Notes: generated from the sequence alone by a model not told the origin. A stretch of DNA of 64,000 nucleotides from Calothrix sp. PCC 7103 (GCF_000331305.1 NZ_KB217473.1:1-64000); one strand, 5' to 3'. Counted from the stretch's first letter, positions 1-8,933 are shown. Translations and numbers: made by a program.

Positions 1-90
1 TGCACGGCTCTTAGTTAATTGGGTTTGGGCATTATTTTGATTTTCTGATTGGGCAGTATTCATCTGAATCTGAATTAACGGTTTAAGCAT
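1..90 (-). CDS. partial hypothetical protein, N-terminus only
   Basis: An ATG at 88-90 on the minus strand opens a frame that stays open for 30 codons to the left edge of the window. The visible part is polar and rich in Gln and Asn, and I do not recognise it. It starts 16 bp after the stop of the next minus-strand gene, which suggests that it is the distal member of the same operon. No Shine-Dalgarno-like sequence precedes it, and the start could lie at a second ATG nine codons in. Confidence 0.4.
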   Translation of the reverse strand, partial: MLKPLIQIQMNTAQSENQNNAQTQLTKSRA

Positions 91-106
91 AAATTAATAT
101 TTAGTT

Positions 107-559
107 TTAGGGAAATAGTTTGGCTTTTTCATCTTGCCATTGCTGGTAATTTATCGTTTGGGTGTACAATATCGCTCCTGTGTAATCAGCGCAAGCATAA
201 CTGCGAAACTCTTGATTTTTATATAATTCAGTTTGATTAATCAGCATTTTTACCTTTGGTAAACCGAGAGCATAAGTATCATCTTGCTTGCCGATCAGCA
301 TATAATCTTGAGTATTCAATTTTTTCAAAATCTGCTCCAACCATGCCTGCTGCGGCTCATTTAAGTTCTGGGAAGCAATAAAATCAAAACGCCAATCCGC
401 AAAACACATTTTCAAAGCCGTGCTTTGTAGTAAAAGTTGCCGCTGCCGTTCCAAGTGCTGCAAGTCAGATGTAGTTATTTCGGCAACCGCTAGCTGCGAA
501 AGTAGATTGTCTGGATCGGTATCCCATACCTTTGCGGCAATGTAAAAAGTTTTAGACAT
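107..559 (-). CDS. hypothetical protein, 150 aa
   Basis: Soluble-looking protein of 150 residues that I cannot assign to a family. It is Gln- and Leu-rich with a predicted helical middle part, and has no signal peptide or membrane segment. It begins with Met-Ser preceded by an A/T-rich leader, the same start style as the neighbouring genes at 1234, 1635 and 2020, which supports a common leftward transcription unit. No catalytic motif is evident. Confidence 0.55.
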   Translation of the reverse strand: MSKTFYIAAKVWDTDPDNLLSQLAVAEITTSDLQHLERQRQLLLQSTALKMCFADWRFDFIASQNLNEPQQAWLEQILKKLNTQDYMLIGKQDDTYALGLPKVKMLINQTELYKNQEFRSYACADYTGAILYTQTINYQQWQDEKAKLFP

Positions 560-805
560 AAAAAATAGTATTTAGTGAAAATATAGTAATAAATTAAGGT
601 TTGGTGTGAGAAAAATAGGAGTTTTAATGACGCTTAATACAATCTCTAGCAGCGCTTAGATTAATTAAAGCAGCAACGCTAGAAGATAAAAAGCAGGGTG
701 GGCGGGTGGGTCTTAAATCAGCAACTCGCATGGGTTGCTAACCTTTCCTCAACGAATAAGCTGTTAGGCTAAAAGGGTTTGCGCCTTCTGCTCGCTTGCC
801 TGTTC

Positions 806-1234
806 CTAGTCATCTATTAGCATTGGCATTTTCAGAAGCTGGGAAGAATACAAGTAATAATCGGTTTTAACTCCTCCCTTTCTTTCGGTTAAATGCCAAT
901 CATCTTCTGACGGTTCTTCAATGTATTTTTTTGCTACTTTATGTTTAAAGTGCCTTGTTTCCACTAGGTAAACGCTGGAATTGTGCAAGAATACGTAGTA
1001 TTTTCCTCTACCCGCTTTTGTCTTTAGGGGGTGTAATGTTAGCTCACAGCCTAATCTGGTTTCTATAAATTGGCTCAAGGCATCATCAATCATTTTTAAG
1101 ACTGGTGTGTTGGGAGTAATGATTAAAAAAGTGTGAAAGTCATTATTCATGTGATTTAGACATTCTTGTGACCAAATTACTTTGGAAGCTTGTCGGTCAT
1201 CAGTAGGGCTGTAATGAGTTGGGTTGTAAGACAT
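806..1234 (-). CDS. hypothetical protein, 142 aa
   Basis: Unrecognised protein of 142 residues with mixed alpha/beta character, including the stretch GKYYVFLHNSSVYLVETRHF, which reads like paired beta strands. No signal peptide or membrane helix is seen. It lies in the same leftward series of small accessory genes as its neighbours, with about 75 bp to the next gene and about 245 bp to the following one. The 560-805 gap after it shows no gene. Confidence 0.55.
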   Translation of the reverse strand: MSYNPTHYSPTDDRQASKVIWSQECLNHMNNDFHTFLIITPNTPVLKMIDDALSQFIETRLGCELTLHPLKTKAGRGKYYVFLHNSSVYLVETRHFKHKVAKKYIEEPSEDDWHLTERKGGVKTDYYLYSSQLLKMPMLIDD

Positions 1235-1308
1235 ATAAATTATTGTGTGTTAGGCTTTTAAAGGTTAATTGTTGATTTAATGAAGGGGAACAAGTCCCCT
1301 TCTGGTTG

Positions 1309-1635
1309 TTACTTTTTAGGTGTGGTCTTAGTTTTGTGGTTTGTTTTCCAATATTCAAGTAATAATCCCTTTTCGTTCATGTATTCGGTTTTCCACTCCT
1401 CAAACTGTTGTAAATCTTCTTTATTTTCGACCTGCTCCTGTCTGAGTTGTTCAAGATATTTAATCAGCGGTTTATAATGGGCGGAGGATTGAAATAGTTT
1501 TACAAAATTTTGAAGTTGCAATTTGGTTTTTATATCGCTTATTGCTTGTAGCTCTGTAAATTTGCGCTTGCATTCTTGCAAGTTGTATTCTACGTTTTCC
1601 AAATAATAAATAAGTAATAATAATTCTTCAGACAT
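1309..1635 (-). CDS. hypothetical helical protein, about 108 aa
   Basis: Charged, helix-rich protein with probable coiled-coil character (many Glu, Lys, Leu and Gln) and a basic C-terminus. The frame is open further upstream to 1671, but I place the start at the Met-Ser ATG at 1635 because that avoids overlap with the upstream gene, which ends at 1649, and because all neighbours begin Met-Ser after an A-rich leader. Function unknown. Confidence 0.5.
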   Translation of the reverse strand: MSEELLLLIYYLENVEYNLQECKRKFTELQAISDIKTKLQLQNFVKLFQSSAHYKPLIKYLEQLRQEQVENKEDLQQFEEWKTEYMNEKGLLLEYWKTNHKTKTTPKK

Positions 1636-1648
1636 AAATAAAAAGAGT

Positions 1649-2020
1649 TTATAGTTCATTGATAACTTCAATATTTAGATATAAGATAATTGCCTGTCCA
1701 TGAAAAAGTAAACTTTCGTTTGATAGCAAGGTGCAGGTAATACTTTCAAGCGCATAATCTGCCAGTCCTTTAATAAACGGCACAGACATGCTGTTGGAGT
1801 TTTTTTGGACTTCAGGGTCAGAATTAACTACTGCGTCCACCGCTTTAATAGCGTCTAGTTGGCTTGAAGCTACTACTAGAGCATTAATTTTGCAAGCGCA
1901 GGGATCAAAGGTTTCTAGCGCGTCAAAATGATAAAGATAGGCGGGTAATTTTTTGAGGCGTTTATCACGCAAGGCCATTAGCATACTAATTAGGGCCATT
2001 TGACGTGCAATTTGAGACAT
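1649..2020 (-). CDS. hypothetical protein, 123 aa
   Basis: Unrecognised protein of 123 residues with an N-terminal amphipathic, Met- and Leu-rich helix and a central Cys-x-Cys (DPCACK). There is no clear membrane segment. Its stop is 13 bp before the preferred start of the next gene, so the two are probably co-transcribed. It belongs to the leftward accessory gene series that follows the methyltransferase. Confidence 0.5.
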   Translation of the reverse strand: MSQIARQMALISMLMALRDKRLKKLPAYLYHFDALETFDPCACKINALVVASSQLDAIKAVDAVVNSDPEVQKNSNSMSVPFIKGLADYALESITCTLLSNESLLFHGQAIILYLNIEVINEL

Positions 2021-2155
2021 AAAATAGATTTTGATCGTTAAAGGTTGGTATAAATAAGGTTTGTTGATTCTTCAGAATACTTAAACGTGCGAATTATGAA
2101 ATCTGAATATAGTTACAAACAGTTTCATAATTCGCAGTAATTATTTCAATTGCTA

Positions 2156-2986
2156 CTAGGCTGCCGCTTTTGTAAGCGTTGCAATGTGTGAGCGCTGGTC
2201 GTGTTGTAGTCTTTCATAGCGCTTAATGGTTTCATCGAGATAAGACACCGTTTTATTCGGTTCAGTCTCATCTTGGTCAATGCCGATATACACCCTGCCA
2301 CTGCCGCAAATGGTGGTGGCAATTCCGGTTGTACCCGAACCGTTGAAAGGGTCTAAAATCACGGCGCCGGGTTTAGTGGCCAGCATAATAATTCTAGTGA
2401 GTAGTTCAACGGGTTTGGGGGTTCTGTGCCAGTCAATCTCAGCTTTAGAACATGGTTTTATATCCCAAATTGTCGGCATGGTTAAGCCGTCTTTGTGAAA
2501 CTTGTCTTGACTGCTAAACAGCGTTTTCCAGTTCATGTAAGGGCGCGTATTCTCTTTTTTCTTAGCAAAAATAATCAACTCATGACTAAAAGCTAAATTG
2601 TGTTTGTTGGCGATAAATCGGCGGCTGGGTTTGTACCAGCAAATGTCATTGATTATCTCAAAGCCGTTTTTTTGCAGCGCAAACCCGCATTGATAAATTG
2701 AGTGGTGCGTGCCTGTGATCCAGATTGTGCCGTCTGGCTTCAATAATCTAAAACACTCTTTTATCCAAGTGTCTTGAAACAAAAAATCTTGCTCAAAGCC
2801 TCTGGATATGTCCCACCGTCCTTTGAAGCGCAGGCTTTGCTCGCTGGTAGTAAGAAAATAAGGAGGGTCGGCAAAGATTAAGTCAACGGTGTTTTCTTTA
2901 AGCTCTGGTAGAATTTGCAAGCTGTCGCCTTTGATCAGGTGAAATTTTTTATCTGTACTTGTAAAGTACGGTTGAATTTGGTTCAT
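2156..2986 (-). CDS. orphan site-specific DNA adenine methyltransferase, beta class (DpnA-like)
   Basis: Transfers a methyl group from S-adenosylmethionine to a base in a specific DNA sequence. Motif IV, DPPY, is at residues 40-43 and the SAM-binding motif, DPFNGSGTTG, at about 212-221. The order IV, then target recognition, then I is the beta-class arrangement. The N-terminal part (FADPPYFL, then a KPDGTIWITG segment) resembles the DpnA / M2.DpnII-type adenine methyltransferases, so a GATC-like target is possible but unproven. The length (276 aa) is normal. No restriction endonuclease gene lies beside it, so it looks like an orphan enzyme that would mask the plasmid from host or competitor restriction, or regulate genes. 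A clean ATG start follows a short leader. Confidence 0.88.
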   Translation of the reverse strand: MNQIQPYFTSTDKKFHLIKGDSLQILPELKENTVDLIFADPPYFLTTSEQSLRFKGRWDISRGFEQDFLFQDTWIKECFRLLKPDGTIWITGTHHSIYQCGFALQKNGFEIINDICWYKPSRRFIANKHNLAFSHELIIFAKKKENTRPYMNWKTLFSSQDKFHKDGLTMPTIWDIKPCSKAEIDWHRTPKPVELLTRIIMLATKPGAVILDPFNGSGTTGIATTICGSGRVYIGIDQDETEPNKTVSYLDETIKRYERLQHDQRSHIATLTKAAA

Positions 2987-3076
2987 ACTTGATTTATTAA
3001 TTTGTAAGTAAATGTTTAAGTTAGATTAAAGCCGACTAGAAGCATATAACTTTCTTGGTCGGCTTTTAGATGTTGT

Positions 3077-3574
3077 TTAACTGCTGGTTAATTGCAGGAT
3101 TTTGCTTTTGCTCGTTCTAATCCCGTCAAATTTAGAACTGTATTTCTCGCGTATCTCGTCTAAACTATAATCGCCCCTTGAGTGGCTTTTTTTGTCCTCC
3201 TCGCGGCGATAGTACCAAGCTTCTTTTTTGGGTGCAAATGAAAAGCCGTAACTTTTTAAGTCTTCTTTATGGGCTTTAGTGTTGCCCGTGAGCCATATCC
3301 AAGACCCTAAAATCTCGATTTTTATATCTCGATATTTACTTATCAAATTGACTTTTTCGATTAACTCCCTGTCAATTTCGTCTTGCCTCTCTTTAATTTC
3401 TCCGCTTCTAACTTTATTTAAATGAGTTTGATAAGCTGTATTTAAGTTTTGCATTATCTCACTGTTCCCGCCTTTGTCCGGGTGGTACTGGTGAGCTAGT
3501 TGAATAAATAGTTTTTTGGTTTGTACTTCGTCTAGGGCGTGAAACAAAGCCGTAAAATAATTGTAGTTAAGCAT
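3077..3574 (-). CDS. J-domain protein (DnaJ-like co-chaperone), 165 aa
   Basis: The N-terminus is a compact J domain. The diagnostic HPD sits at residues 31-33, followed by KGG and a helix beginning NTAYQTHLNK. J domains stimulate the ATPase of Hsp70/DnaK and recruit it to substrates. The C-terminal half contains a WIWLTGNTK beta strand followed by LKSYGFSFAPKKEAWYYR, a small domain often seen in plasmid- and phage-encoded J proteins. The Gly/Phe linker and zinc-binding domain of true DnaJ are absent, so this is a specialised J protein. It may recruit host DnaK to a plasmid process such as replication or conjugation (inference). It lies between the methyltransferase and a coiled-coil protein gene on the same strand. 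Confidence 0.82.
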   Translation of the reverse strand: MLNYNYFTALFHALDEVQTKKLFIQLAHQYHPDKGGNSEIMQNLNTAYQTHLNKVRSGEIKERQDEIDRELIEKVNLISKYRDIKIEILGSWIWLTGNTKAHKEDLKSYGFSFAPKKEAWYYRREEDKKSHSRGDYSLDEIREKYSSKFDGIRTSKSKILQLTSS

Positions 3575-3656
3575 AATTTCCGATTGTTAAACTAAAGGGC
3601 TTATTAGTTAAGGGTGCCCTTTTGTGATTAATTAATAATTATTGATTGATAGGTGT

Positions 3657-4349
3657 TTAAGCTTCTAAAGTTTGTTTGATACTTTCCCACTGTTGCGCTT
3701 CGAGTTCGGTTTCTACAACACCATTTAACTCATCGGCCAAACTTGATAACAAATCGCTTTCGGCTTCCATTTTTAAAAGCTCTAGTGTTGGCATCATTGC
3801 GCCGTAAGTAATTTCAATATCACCGTTATTGTTACAAGTTATATTTTCGTAATTTTTATCATACCTGTAATATTGATAGATTAATTCTGGGTTATCATGC
3901 CTTCTAATTTCGTTAAGTTTATTGTTTAAACTTTCCGACATTGCGTAAACTTTATCAGCTAATAGCTGGAAATTATCAAAGCTTAACTGCTGGGTTACTG
4001 TATTAATAAAATCTTGTTGTTTAAAATTTGGTATTAACACTATTTTTTTAGCTATATTTCCCAAAATAGCATAAGCAATTATTAAGTTTTCTGCTTCTTG
4101 TATTTTCTTATTGCAATAAGCTTGTCTCACTTTTTGCCTTTCCTCTTCTTCTCTGGCTTGCTCTGCCTCGCGCTGCGCTTGGAGCTTTGCTTGACGTTGC
4201 TGTTCTATTGCTGCCCATTGCTTTTTTAAAGTATCAATTACCGTTTTTAGGTAATTCTTGGGCTGGTTGTATTGCTCAAGACCCTTGTTAAAGTCTGCAC
4301 TTGACAAGTCTTGATTTTTTGGGTTTAGTGCTATTAGTCTTTTTACCAT
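3657..4349 (-). CDS. hypothetical protein with long coiled coil, 230 aa
   Basis: First gene of the leftward accessory series. Residues about 40-85 form a highly charged Gln/Glu/Arg/Ala-rich segment typical of a coiled coil, and the C-terminal half is helical and acidic. No enzymatic motif is visible. The spacing to the J-domain gene (about 80 bp) suggests one transcription unit, with a promoter in the AT-rich 4350-4650 region. Function unknown; a structural or adaptor partner of the J protein is only a guess. Confidence 0.55.
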   Translation of the reverse strand: MVKRLIALNPKNQDLSSADFNKGLEQYNQPKNYLKTVIDTLKKQWAAIEQQRQAKLQAQREAEQAREEEERQKVRQAYCNKKIQEAENLIIAYAILGNIAKKIVLIPNFKQQDFINTVTQQLSFDNFQLLADKVYAMSESLNNKLNEIRRHDNPELIYQYYRYDKNYENITCNNNGDIEITYGAMMPTLELLKMEAESDLLSSLADELNGVVETELEAQQWESIKQTLEA

Positions 4350-4777
4350 AAAGGCGTTAAAAATAAATCAATAAAGAGGTCACAACTCTTTACTATTAAA
4401 CTTACTTACTAAACATAAGTAAGTTTTTTGTGTTACCTAAAATAAGATTAATTCACAAGTAACCGATGAATCAAAATCTTGATTTTATTAAAAATCATTC
4501 TAAAAATTTATTGCCATTTTCCTAATGTAAACCAGTAAAGTCTTTTAACTTTTACGCTTTAATTATGCAAAATATTTTATTTTTTGTCAACACTTTTTTT
4601 TACTTTCCGCAGCTCAAGTAAAGCATTTACTATACTTTATATGTAAGAAAACTCTAATTATATCTAAGTTAGCTTTGAGCCAATGATGGTGCAATTATTG
4701 CTTATTATTTGCAGCATAAAGCTGTGTTTACGCTGCACTTGCCTTAAAGCGGTAAAGTCTCAAAAAAGGAACCTTTC

Positions 4778-4968
4778 GTTCCCAACCTCCCTCCCACAAG
4801 AAAAAAGATTACAATTTTGTAAAAAAACTTGTCCAATAACCCGAAGGGCTTGCTTTTTCATTGAGCCGCTGTTGGCGAAGATGAAAAAGTTATTGGACAA
4901 GTTTTTAATGGAGCGAAGCGGAATGGTTCAAAATTATAAACTTTTTTATGGGAGGAAGGTGGGGAACC
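4778..4968. repeat. long imperfect palindrome (MITE-like or hairpin element)
   Basis: Perfect 18-bp inverted arms lie at 4823-4840 and 4889-4906 (sequence of the right arm: GTTATTGGACAAGTTTTT). A second pair lies inside them (CTTTTTCAT at 4853-4861 and ATGAAAAAG at 4881-4889). The similarity continues outward with mismatches, from about 4778 on the left to about 4968 on the right: CAACCTCCCTCCCA on one side pairs with TGGGAGGAAGGTGGGG on the other. The whole gene-free stretch 4350-5070 holds little else. It could be a non-autonomous mobile element, a folded RNA leader for the nuclease gene that follows, or a terminator cluster. Confidence 0.6.
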
Positions 4969-5070
4969 AAAGTTTGACTCTGCGAAGCAGTGGCATAACT
5001 TTCCCTTACCGTTCCATAAGCGAAGCATCTTGGATTGACGAGAGGGGAATTTTTGGCAAGATTTACCCAC

Positions 5071-6096
5071 ATGCCCAACCATTTAATATTGCCTGAAGAT
5101 TATAAATTCACATTAGAACAAGTCAAAAGCATAGTTAATCGAGCTAGATACTACTCTCTGCGAGCTATCAACGTTGAAGTAACAAAACAATATTGGGAGG
5201 TTGGCAAAATTTTAGCTGGTAAGAGTGAGAATAGTTGGGGCAATTCGGTGATTGAAAAGTTCTCCAAGGATTTAAACCTTGAGTATCCCGGTGTCAAAGG
5301 TTTTTCAGTTAGTAATCTGCGGTATATGAGACAGTTTTATACCACATACACCGACTGGTTAATTCACCAACAGCTTGTTGGTGGAATTCCTTGGGGACAC
5401 AATATAGTGATTTTTACCAAAGTCAAAGACGAAGTAGAAAGAAGGTACTATCTTGAAAACTGTGTTAAATTTGGTTGGAGCAGGGGAGTGCTGGAGCGCA
5501 AAATAAGGGCAGGAGACTATGCCAGCCGCGCAAAGGCACAAAACAACTTCGCCCAAACCATAGACGAGAGCAAATTAGCTTTAGTGCGTTGGGAGCAGAA
5601 AGACGAGTATAACCTGAGCTTTCTGGAGCTAGAAGCTAGCCACTCGGAACGGGAATTGGAAGACGCGATTGTTGCCAACATCATTAAATTTATGGGCGAA
5701 TTAGGTGGTTATTTCTGCTTTATGGGCAGGCAGTACCGAATCGTCACCGAGAGTGATAAAGAATACTTTATCGATTTGCTGTTTTACCACCGAAAACTTC
5801 GATGCCTAGTGGCTATTGAACTGAAAACGGTGGAGTTTCAATCGGAATTCTCCGGTAAAATGGCTCTATATCTCAATCTCTTAGATGCCCAAGTTCGCGA
5901 AGAAGAGGAAAACCCTTCCATCGGCATTATTATCTGCCAATCAAAAGATAGATTAGACGTGGAGTACGCTATTAAAGATATTAACCGAGCCATTGGAGTC
6001 GCTGCCTATAACTTTGAGAGTTTACCTGATGAAATTAGTCAGTACCTCCCTTCCAGAGCAGATTTGGAGCAAAGTTTTAAACACAATGACAGGTGA
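5071..6096 (+). CDS. PDDEXK nuclease of the YhcG / DUF1016 family
   Basis: About 341 residues. The N-terminal half is the DUF1016 helical domain (start of the region: NRARYYSLRAINVEVTKQYW; later GFSVSNLRYMRQFY and IPWGHN). The C-terminal half carries a PD-(D/E)XK nuclease core, with IDLLFYHRKLRCLVAIELK giving Asp, Glu and Lys of the active site. Members of this family are found in defence islands, often near restriction systems, and are thought to cut DNA. The frame extends upstream to a TTG at 5035, but the ATG at 5071 is preferred because family alignments normally begin near this sequence. The gene follows a large palindrome that may hold its promoter or leader. It has no obvious partner, although the HTH gene downstream is on the same strand. 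Confidence 0.85.
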   Translation: MPNHLILPEDYKFTLEQVKSIVNRARYYSLRAINVEVTKQYWEVGKILAGKSENSWGNSVIEKFSKDLNLEYPGVKGFSVSNLRYMRQFYTTYTDWLIHQQLVGGIPWGHNIVIFTKVKDEVERRYYLENCVKFGWSRGVLERKIRAGDYASRAKAQNNFAQTIDESKLALVRWEQKDEYNLSFLELEASHSERELEDAIVANIIKFMGELGGYFCFMGRQYRIVTESDKEYFIDLLFYHRKLRCLVAIELKTVEFQSEFSGKMALYLNLLDAQVREEEENPSIGIIICQSKDRLDVEYAIKDINRAIGVAAYNFESLPDEISQYLPSRADLEQSFKHNDR

Positions 6097-6248
6097 AATT
6101 CGATACATAAACCACGAAGCATCTTGTAGAGAATTCAAAACTCGCGTCATTGTCGCCAGAATTATCTGGAAGCCATAATTGTAGATTTGTGAGAGGTTAA
6201 CACTTTACTTTGTCTCCAATTTTGTGTTTCTAAATCGAGGTCAGCGCA

Positions 6249-6376
6249 AACCTCGCCAAAACCCGCCACTCAACTGCTACAATACAGGCAAAGAAGGTGG
6301 CGACATTAGGCGAGGTTTGTCGCACTTTGGCGACCCTTTCGAGTTTTGACGATATTAGGCGACATTAGGCGAGGTT
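6249..6376. promoter_or_regulatory. cluster of GGCGAGGTT operator-like boxes upstream of the HTH gene
   Basis: A 19-bp sequence, GGCGACATTAGGCGAGGTT, occurs exactly twice, at 6299-6317 and 6358-6376, ending three bases before the ATG at 6380. An inverted half copy (AACCTCGCCA) lies at 6249-6258 and a related TTTGGCGACC at about 6327. The inverted form recurs just after the gene at 6943-6952. Multiple direct and inverted copies around a two-HTH gene suggest autoregulation, with the last box overlapping the ribosome binding region. Confidence 0.6.
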
Positions 6377-6379
6377 ACT

Positions 6380-6943
6380 ATGAACAAGCAGGAAGCGGCA
6401 GAATTTTTACAAGTCAGCGTTCGCGCTCTGGAACGTTACGTACAGCAAGGTAAAATTAGTGTTAAGTACGAAAAGGGTAAAACTCGCTCCACCGCCAACT
6501 TCGACCAATCGGAGCTAGAGGCATTTAAGCAGGAGTTAAACCAGCCTAGCTATAAGCCTGCCCTGGAATCTCGCCAAAATGCGCCAACTGCGACAAATAC
6601 CGAATCTGGCCAAAATGCGACAGAGGCAAATCCAGATATAGATACACTAACCCTGCACGAGTTTGATCAGGTGGAACCCTTTGGCGAGATTAGTCCTATT
6701 GATGGAATGGCGATCATTGAGAAGCTGGTAAATATGCTCGCTGGGCACAACCATAGTCAGGCAAGTGTACCGATAGCGGACAAAGTACTTCTAACTCTTG
6801 CCGAGGCTCAAGCTTTAACGGGATTATCTAGGGAGTTTCTACGCACTGCTATTACTGAGGGAGGGCTTAAAGCCAAACTCATCGGCAGGACATGGCGCCT
6901 GAAACGCAGCGATGTTGATGAGTACGTAAACAACTTGTTTTGA
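6380..6943 (+). CDS. DNA-binding protein with two excisionase/MerR-type HTH domains
   Basis: 187 residues with one winged-HTH of the HTH_17 / excisionase type at each end. The N-terminal one begins MNKQEAAEFLQVSVRALERY (residues 1-50). The C-terminal one (about 135-187) has TLAEAQALTGLSREFLR and ends with the wing RTWRLKRSDVDEY. The middle is a Thr/Asn/Glu-rich linker. Such tandem arrangement allows binding to paired repeats, which fits the GGCGAGGTT boxes directly upstream. The likely role is a regulator of itself or neighbouring genes; an excisionase role is possible, but no integrase is seen nearby. Confidence 0.78.
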   Translation: MNKQEAAEFLQVSVRALERYVQQGKISVKYEKGKTRSTANFDQSELEAFKQELNQPSYKPALESRQNAPTATNTESGQNATEANPDIDTLTLHEFDQVEPFGEISPIDGMAIIEKLVNMLAGHNHSQASVPIADKVLLTLAEAQALTGLSREFLRTAITEGGLKAKLIGRTWRLKRSDVDEYVNNLF

Positions 6944-7107
6944 ACCTCGCCAGAACTCGCCAAAGCTAGTAAGTTGAGACAAAAGTTCTGTTACACAATC
7001 TAAATTGTAAATGGCTTGACAATAATGGCTTTAGCGATGGTTCTACCCAAGACATCTAGCACTACCTCGCGGCTAGGTGTCAGCAAAACATTTTGTGGGT
7101 ACAAACC

Positions 7108-7581
7108 ATGAGCGATTCACATTTTTCTTCTAGTTTTGACCAATCTCCTGACTCGCGCTGGCAGCAGTTGGTTATTGATATTTCTCAAACCAGTACAAGC
7201 ATTTCCCTCAACCAGCTTATTTGCCACCTTGACTACGCGGTACATGGCGATGAACTAACACCGCAGCAAGCATTAGAAGTGATGATGGGTGAAAGACTGT
7301 GGTTGCTGAACATTGAACAGGAGCAATACCGCGAGCTTGCCTTAATCGCTTTTGAGGAGGTAGCCAAACTCAAAGAGTCTGTGGCGTATGTAACCCGTGA
7401 GTTCGTGCGCCGCGACTGCGGGATTAACGGCGCCGTCTTCAGCGACGGGGATTGCGATGTGGTAATTGCCCAAGTGCAGAGATTGGCGATTGAAGGGAAG
7501 TTTAAACACTGCGGGATTTATTGGATCGCCAATGCTCTGGCTGGAGAAGGTAAAATTCAGCCGATACTGCCTGAACGCTAG
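7108..7581 (+). CDS. hypothetical protein, 157 aa
   Basis: Unrecognised soluble protein. Residues about 20-90 read as helices of an adaptor-like domain (LDYAVHGDELTPQQALEVMM), and the C-terminal part contains RRDCGINGAVFSDGDCDVV. The start is taken at the ATG at 7108; a TTG at 7093 in the same frame is less likely. It lies downstream of the two-HTH gene with 165 bp between them. Confidence 0.5.
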   Translation: MSDSHFSSSFDQSPDSRWQQLVIDISQTSTSISLNQLICHLDYAVHGDELTPQQALEVMMGERLWLLNIEQEQYRELALIAFEEVAKLKESVAYVTREFVRRDCGINGAVFSDGDCDVVIAQVQRLAIEGKFKHCGIYWIANALAGEGKIQPILPER

Positions 7582-7725
7582 CGCCGATATTAACCAATAC
7601 CAATGAAACCATTAATCCGAGTTGAGTTATTTTCTTGGCTCGGACAAATTTTACTTGAACCTTCAGCTTAGGAGAGTGCAAAGGTATAATGTAATCGCGG
7701 CTTGCTTTTGTTCGTCAAAAATTAC

Positions 7726-8355
7726 TTACTGTATTGGTTGTAAGAGTGCCGTTTTAGAAACTTTAAAGAAATCAACCAGCTTTACTTTCAATTCTCTCCA
7801 AGTATTCTCTTCCTCACTCATCTCCTCTGGAGTCAAATCAAAAAACATCTTTTGCCTGTTGGGTAAGTACCATAAAGCCAATAAATAAGCCCCGAACTTT
7901 ATCCTTCCATCCCAAACTTCTACAATCTGCCCTGTGGGACTTTGCAGTTCAGTTGTAAATAATTCCTCGCCATTTTTATAAATAGCAAATGCCTCGTTGA
8001 ACCAAATACGCCTGTCTTGCTTGCCCTGCATTAATTCCAAAATTTTATTTACACGATCTGCATCAGTTTTATTCTCACCAGCGAATCTTTTAGTATATAA
8101 AGGATTCCAAACTTCTTTTAAAGCGGGTATTTCTGCCCCACCATCAGTTGCAATAACATAGCCGTTATAGCTATTTGATAATTCTTTGGCTTTGATTTTT
8201 GCATTTTCCAAAAATGAATCTCCATTTTCTTCAACGTCAATGTGAGCGCTATAAGTAAGCAAATTTTCAATTAAGCTAAATTTATCTTGTAAAATTTCTG
8301 TTAATTTCTGAATCTTATGCTTATTTTTAGAAGCAATCAAAATTTTAGTCATCAT
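7726..8355 (-). CDS. non-canonical purine NTP pyrophosphatase, Ham1/RdgB family
   Basis: Expected to hydrolyse ITP, dITP or XTP (or another unusual NTP) to the monophosphate and pyrophosphate. The N-terminus has the family signature ILIASKNKHKIQKLTEIL, then SFLENAKIKAKEL and ATDGGAEIPAL, where most homologues have ADDSGL, then RFAGE. The first Met-Met gives two adjacent start options (8355 or 8352). The start codon directly abuts the stop of the upstream kinase gene, so the pair is translationally coupled. The altered metal-binding loop (TDGG in place of DDSG) suggests a divergent substrate. Confidence 0.85.
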   Translation of the reverse strand: MMTKILIASKNKHKIQKLTEILQDKFSLIENLLTYSAHIDVEENGDSFLENAKIKAKELSNSYNGYVIATDGGAEIPALKEVWNPLYTKRFAGENKTDADRVNKILELMQGKQDRRIWFNEAFAIYKNGEELFTTELQSPTGQIVEVWDGRIKFGAYLLALWYLPNRQKMFFDLTPEEMSEEENTWRELKVKLVDFFKVSKTALLQPIQ

Positions 8356-8931
8356 TTAAATTTGGTTTAAATAGTCAATATTATCCTTCAAATTATTGCT
8401 TGAGTTTTCTAAAATGGTCAATTCAGAGTTTAAAGCGGTAGCAATTGCAGAGACAATTGAAACAATTAATTTTTGTTCTAAATCGACTTGTTCAGGTGAT
8501 TGTTTGGCACGATTTCTACTTGTATCTTGCTCACGCCATTTAATAATTTGCTCTGGGTCAGCAGTTATAATAACGTATTTTTGAGGATTGATTTCCTTCT
8601 CAATTTCTGGATTAAACTTTAGAAAATCACCGCTTTTGGTTACAATATGACCATTAAAAATATATCTTTTTTGTGAATCCAGAGAGCTAACTATTTCTCT
8701 AATATAACTTTGGAGATTCTCATCTTTGATAATATTTTTCAATTCATCTCTACTTGTAGTAGTAGTAATTAAACCTTTTCTTTCTAATAACTTCAATAAT
8801 TGACTACCAGCGTTTACAATTTCAATTTTTGATTCTTCATTTTGAGTATCTTGAGTCTTTTTTAGTAAAAAATCCTTTCCCGCTCCTGATACTCCAGTTA
8901 CTGATATAATATTTCTTTTTGATTCAGACAT
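8356..8931 (-). CDS. P-loop nucleotide/nucleoside kinase-like ATP-binding protein
   Basis: 191 residues. A Walker A loop lies near the N-terminus (GVSGAGKDFLLKK, about residues 13-25). A segment VIITADPEQIIKWREQDTSR near residue 125 resembles the lid/Walker B and arginine-rich region of adenylate-kinase-like NMP kinases. It probably phosphorylates a small molecule or nucleotide. It sits between an unknown gene (2 bp upstream) and the Ham1-like pyrophosphatase (no gap), so the three products likely act together on a nucleotide. The exact substrate cannot be read from the sequence. Confidence 0.65.
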   Translation of the reverse strand: MSESKRNIISVTGVSGAGKDFLLKKTQDTQNEESKIEIVNAGSQLLKLLERKGLITTTTSRDELKNIIKDENLQSYIREIVSSLDSQKRYIFNGHIVTKSGDFLKFNPEIEKEINPQKYVIITADPEQIIKWREQDTSRNRAKQSPEQVDLEQKLIVSIVSAIATALNSELTILENSSNNLKDNIDYLNQI

Positions 8932-8933
8932 AT

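Noticed and set aside
4683-5096. Plus-strand open frame of 137 codons
   Set aside because: It runs through the long imperfect palindrome, is Cys/Leu/Arg-rich without domain character, and overlaps the start of the nuclease gene.
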